This document shows positions 6,497 through 8,917 of a DNA stretch of 8,917 bases, one piece after another. The notes under the pieces are model-generated. The model did not search any database and was not told the origin of the DNA. It saw nothing but the letters and a program-made list of their open reading frames with translations. The position numbers and the translations under genes are program-made. Location: positions 1 through 8,917 of the forward strand of contig JAQTVL010000150.1 of NCBI GenBank assembly GCA_028706835.1. Reading direction: 5' to 3'. Position 1 is the first letter of the stretch. Each line of letters opens with the position of its first letter. Source of the stretch: Phycisphaerae bacterium (GTDB lineage Bacteria; Planctomycetota; Phycisphaerae; JAJVII01).

Positions 6497-8917
6497 CTAT
6501 CGCCCCAGGCACATCAGCGTGCCGTCCTGCAACGCCAGGTAGACCCGCTCGCCGCCGACGGCCAGGCCGTCGTAGCATGGCGAACAGTCCAGCTTGATCT
6601 CCGGCTGGCGGGTTTTACCGTCCACGGCGGACTTGATCCACAGTCGGCTGCCGTCGTACTTCCCGCCCTGCCAGCCGTTATGGATCTCGCCGGCGTAGAA
6701 CGCGGTGTTGCCGGTGACCGCCGTGGCAATGATGTGGGCCCACTCGATGTGCGGCTCGAGTTGGGTCCGCCACAGAAAGTCCTCGGGCTTGAACGGGTCT
6801 GGGTGCTTCGGCCCGGCGGTCGGCGGCGGCTTCGGGATGTCGGCCTTCGCACGCGCGACCGCGGCGCCGGGCATCGCGATCACTTGCCCATTCCACGCCA
6901 TCATGCTGCTGCAAATCCGGCCGAGCATGAGGCCGCCGCCGCTGCGCCTGCCAAAGCCGGCCGACCACGAGCCGTCGATCATGCTGCCGAGGCTGTAGAA
7001 CTTCTGCGCCGGCGGCAGATCCGCGCCGGTCTTCGGGTCCATCCGCAGCGTGTGCCAGGCGAGTTCGCCGTCCCGCACGGACACCACGTCGACCAGGCCC
7101 ATCTGCTTCGAGCCGAGCAGCCTGGTCCACACTGTCTCCCCGGTGTCGGGCTTGAACGCGACCATCGCAATGCCGCCGCTGGCCTGGGTCGATCGCCCGG
7201 CCGTCGCATACGCCAGGCCGTCGTAGACCAGCACCGCGCCGGTGGCCGGCCAGAGCGACTCGACCACGCCATGGTCGACCATCCGTCGCTCGGCTGGCGC
7301 GATCCGCACGCGATAGGCGAGTTGGCCATCCGTGGCTCGGAGCGCATAGGCCCACCCGTCGTGGCAGCCGACGAGCAGCAGGCCCTTGTGGTAGGTCGGA
7401 GGAGAGTCGATGCGGCTGGCAAGCGACGCCTTCCAGATCGCGGCGCCGGTGTCGGGCTTGAGCGCGATCACCTGGCCGGAGTGGAATCCGGCGACGATCA
7501 CCATGCCGGCGGCGACGATCGGCGCGGTCAGCGGCTGGGGCGAGCCGATGCGCGAGGCCCAGGCTTCCGCGAATCCGAAGGGCAGGGCGTCACCGGCGGC
7601 GGCGCACGGCACTTTCCACAGCACCTTCAACGTGTCGGGCATGCTGGTGGCCACACCGGCGCTGCGCTCGACGTTCTGGCGATACATCGGCCAATCGTCG
7701 GCTGACGCGGCCGGGCCGGTCGCGCCAAACGCGGGTCCCTTTTCGACCGGGCGCGTGGTGGCGAATTCCTCGGGCGTTGGCGGCGCCGGGGCCGGGCCGG
7801 AGGCGATGAAGCCGCCGACCTGGGCGGCAAAGCAGCCGCAGTTATTCTGCGCGGTGTAAAACATGCCGTTGGCCGGCACCATGCCCTGAAGGCAGGCGCC
7901 GCGGGCGGCGCCGAACGACAGTTTGGCCGGCGGTTTGGTCGGGTCGTCGCCGTACTGCACGTATCCGCCGCCGCGCGATGCGGTGACCATCCGTTCGCCG
8001 ACGACCACCGGCGGCACGCACCCGCCGACGACATTGCTGCCGGCGTAGGTATTGCCGATGCCCGGGCCGGGCAGCTTCTTGCCCGTCGCCAGGTCGTAGC
8101 GCCCGGTGTCGCACCACAACTCCCGGCCGACGATGCTCCGGGCGGTGGACTTCGGGATGGTGAACCGCACTTTGCCGTCCGCGGCCTCCAGCACGAACGC
8201 CTCGCGATTGGGTTTGGCCTTCGACTTGGACACGACGGCGCAGCCGGGGCCGGCGAAGTTCAGGCACGTGTCCGCTTCCTCGCCGAAGGTCGTGTTTGGC
8301 AGGCGCCACTTTTCCTTCCCGGTCGCCAGTTCGAGGCCCACAAGCTGCCGCTCCGTCGGCGGGTTGCCCTTGTGCGTCAGCACGTAGAGCATGCCGTCGC
8401 CGGCGGCCATCGTCAGCGGGGTGAGCGGCTGCGACCACTTCGACTTACCCGCCTCGTCGAACGCCTCGACCGTCCCCTCGCCGCCCGGCCACCACACCGA
8501 GCGAATGCCGTCGTTCTCAAAACCGTCCTTGTCCTTCGACAGCTCGGTCTTCTCCCAGCAGCCGGCTACCAGGCTGCCGTCGAGCAGCAACAGCCGCCGC
8601 GGCTGGAACTTGGTCTGGCAAACGGCCTCGACCTTGCCGGTGGCGGCGGCGATGACGATCAGTTCGTTCCGCCGGGTGGTGTAGACCCGCCGGTCGGTGG
8701 CGACGATCGGCCAGACGTTCCGCCAGTCGAGCTCGACCTTGCCATAGGTCGCTTCGAGGTTGAGCTTCCACAGCGGCAGGCCACTGTAGGCGTCGCGGGC
8801 GATCAGGTAGGCGTCGCGGCGATTGGCCTGCATATTGGCGATGTCGTCGATGTTGACGGTGAAGCACCGCCCGCCGGCCAGCACGACCGCCCGGCACGAT
8901 GCGCACTCGCCGAATCC
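6497..8917 (-). CDS. PQQ-like beta-propeller repeat protein (BamB-like), 5' end outside the window
   Basis: C-terminal 806 residues of a larger protein. The frame runs open to the right edge, so an internal GTG at 8884 should not be taken as its start. Counting from the first visible codon, residues 13-370 hold one set of beta-propeller blades (YLIARDAYSGLPLWKLNLE, GLELATGKEKWRLP). A Pro/Ala-rich hinge (about 373-405) follows. A second set begins at DDWPMYRQNVERSAG (407-421) with repeats such as VIALKPDTGAAIWKASL and ALRATDGQLAYRVRI, then ESLWPATGAVLV (from 553) and AGRSTQASGGI (from 573). These phrases recur in planctomycete PQQ_2/PQQ_3 proteins often labelled BamB-like. Cysteine motifs: CASC (5-8), CGC (360-362), CSPC (778-781). 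There is no CxxCH, so no c-type haem is indicated. Probably extracytoplasmic, but the signal sequence is not visible. Function is unknown; a dehydrogenase, assembly or scaffold role are all possible. Confidence 0.85.
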   Translation of the reverse strand, partial: GFGECASCRAVVLAGGRCFTVNIDDIANMQANRRDAYLIARDAYSGLPLWKLNLEATYGKVELDWRNVWPIVATDRRVYTTRRNELIVIAAATGKVEAVCQTKFQPRRLLLLDGSLVAGCWEKTELSKDKDGFENDGIRSVWWPGGEGTVEAFDEAGKSKWSQPLTPLTMAAGDGMLYVLTHKGNPPTERQLVGLELATGKEKWRLPNTTFGEEADTCLNFAGPGCAVVSKSKAKPNREAFVLEAADGKVRFTIPKSTARSIVGRELWCDTGRYDLATGKKLPGPGIGNTYAGSNVVGGCVPPVVVGERMVTASRGGGYVQYGDDPTKPPAKLSFGAARGACLQGMVPANGMFYTAQNNCGCFAAQVGGFIASGPAPAPPTPEEFATTRPVEKGPAFGATGPAASADDWPMYRQNVERSAGVATSMPDTLKVLWKVPCAAAGDALPFGFAEAWASRIGSPQPLTAPIVAAGMVIVAGFHSGQVIALKPDTGAAIWKASLASRIDSPPTYHKGLLLVGCHDGWAYALRATDGQLAYRVRIAPAERRMVDHGVVESLWPATGAVLVYDGLAYATAGRSTQASGGIAMVAFKPDTGETVWTRLLGSKQMGLVDVVSVRDGELAWHTLRMDPKTGADLPPAQKFYSLGSMIDGSWSAGFGRRSGGGLMLGRICSSMMAWNGQVIAMPGAAVARAKADIPKPPPTAGPKHPDPFKPEDFLWRTQLEPHIEWAHIIATAVTGNTAFYAGEIHNGWQGGKYDGSRLWIKSAVDGKTRQPEIKLDCSPCYDGLAVGGERVYLALQDGTLMCLGR

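Noticed and set aside
6446..7705. A 419-codon + strand open frame opposite the propeller gene
   Set aside because: It is antisense to a protein with clear PQQ-type repeats. The His/Arg/Gly/Ala-rich product shows no motif.
8882..8884. GTG at 8884 as the true start of the propeller protein
   Set aside because: The frame stays open to the window edge (GFGECASC upstream of the GTG), and no Shine-Dalgarno precedes the GTG. The gene is simply cut by the window.

Overview
The window is high in G+C with strongly G/C-biased third codon positions. It reads as a stretch of an environmental bacterial chromosome, most likely Planctomycetota. The main support is the gene at the right edge, a PQQ-type beta-propeller protein with phrases I associate with planctomycete paralogue families (a DWPMYR-type segment, a CxC motif, ESLWPxxG, AGRSxxxxGGI). 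A large secreted RIFT-barrel protein with an FN3-like tail fits the same group. The assignment is inference from protein style, not from a marker gene.

Left half, all on + strand: a 399-aa AAA-type P-loop ATPase of unknown role (93-1292), a class III-looking polyphosphate kinase 2 (1336-2139), and a 1075-aa secreted protein resembling the PcRGLX/YetA (PL26-type) rhamnogalacturonan lyase family (2254-5481). The 43-nt gap between the ATPase and PPK2 would allow cotranscription. The 114-nt gap before the secreted protein is less informative. For both PPK2 and the secreted protein, an internal ATG with a good Shine-Dalgarno is preferred over an upstream TTG.

Right half, all on - strand: a 252-aa multi-pass membrane protein of the COG4705/DUF347 type (5571-6329), and the C-terminal part of the PQQ propeller protein (6497-8917), whose 5' end lies outside the window. 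The + and - blocks converge on a 16-bp hairpin at 5517-5556 that probably ends transcription from both sides. A second hairpin cluster (6413-6461) lies between the two - strand genes.

The genes do not form an obvious single pathway. The secreted lyase-like protein and the propeller protein fit a polysaccharide-degrading, protein-rich periplasm lifestyle. PPK2 is a phosphate/energy housekeeping enzyme. The ATPase and the membrane protein are orphans here. I see no tRNA, rRNA, CRISPR array, transposase, integrase, toxin-antitoxin pair or defence cluster. The points most worth a second look are the exact 120-residue internal duplication in the membrane protein, the convergent hairpin, the unassigned ATPase and the elaborations in the secreted enzyme.
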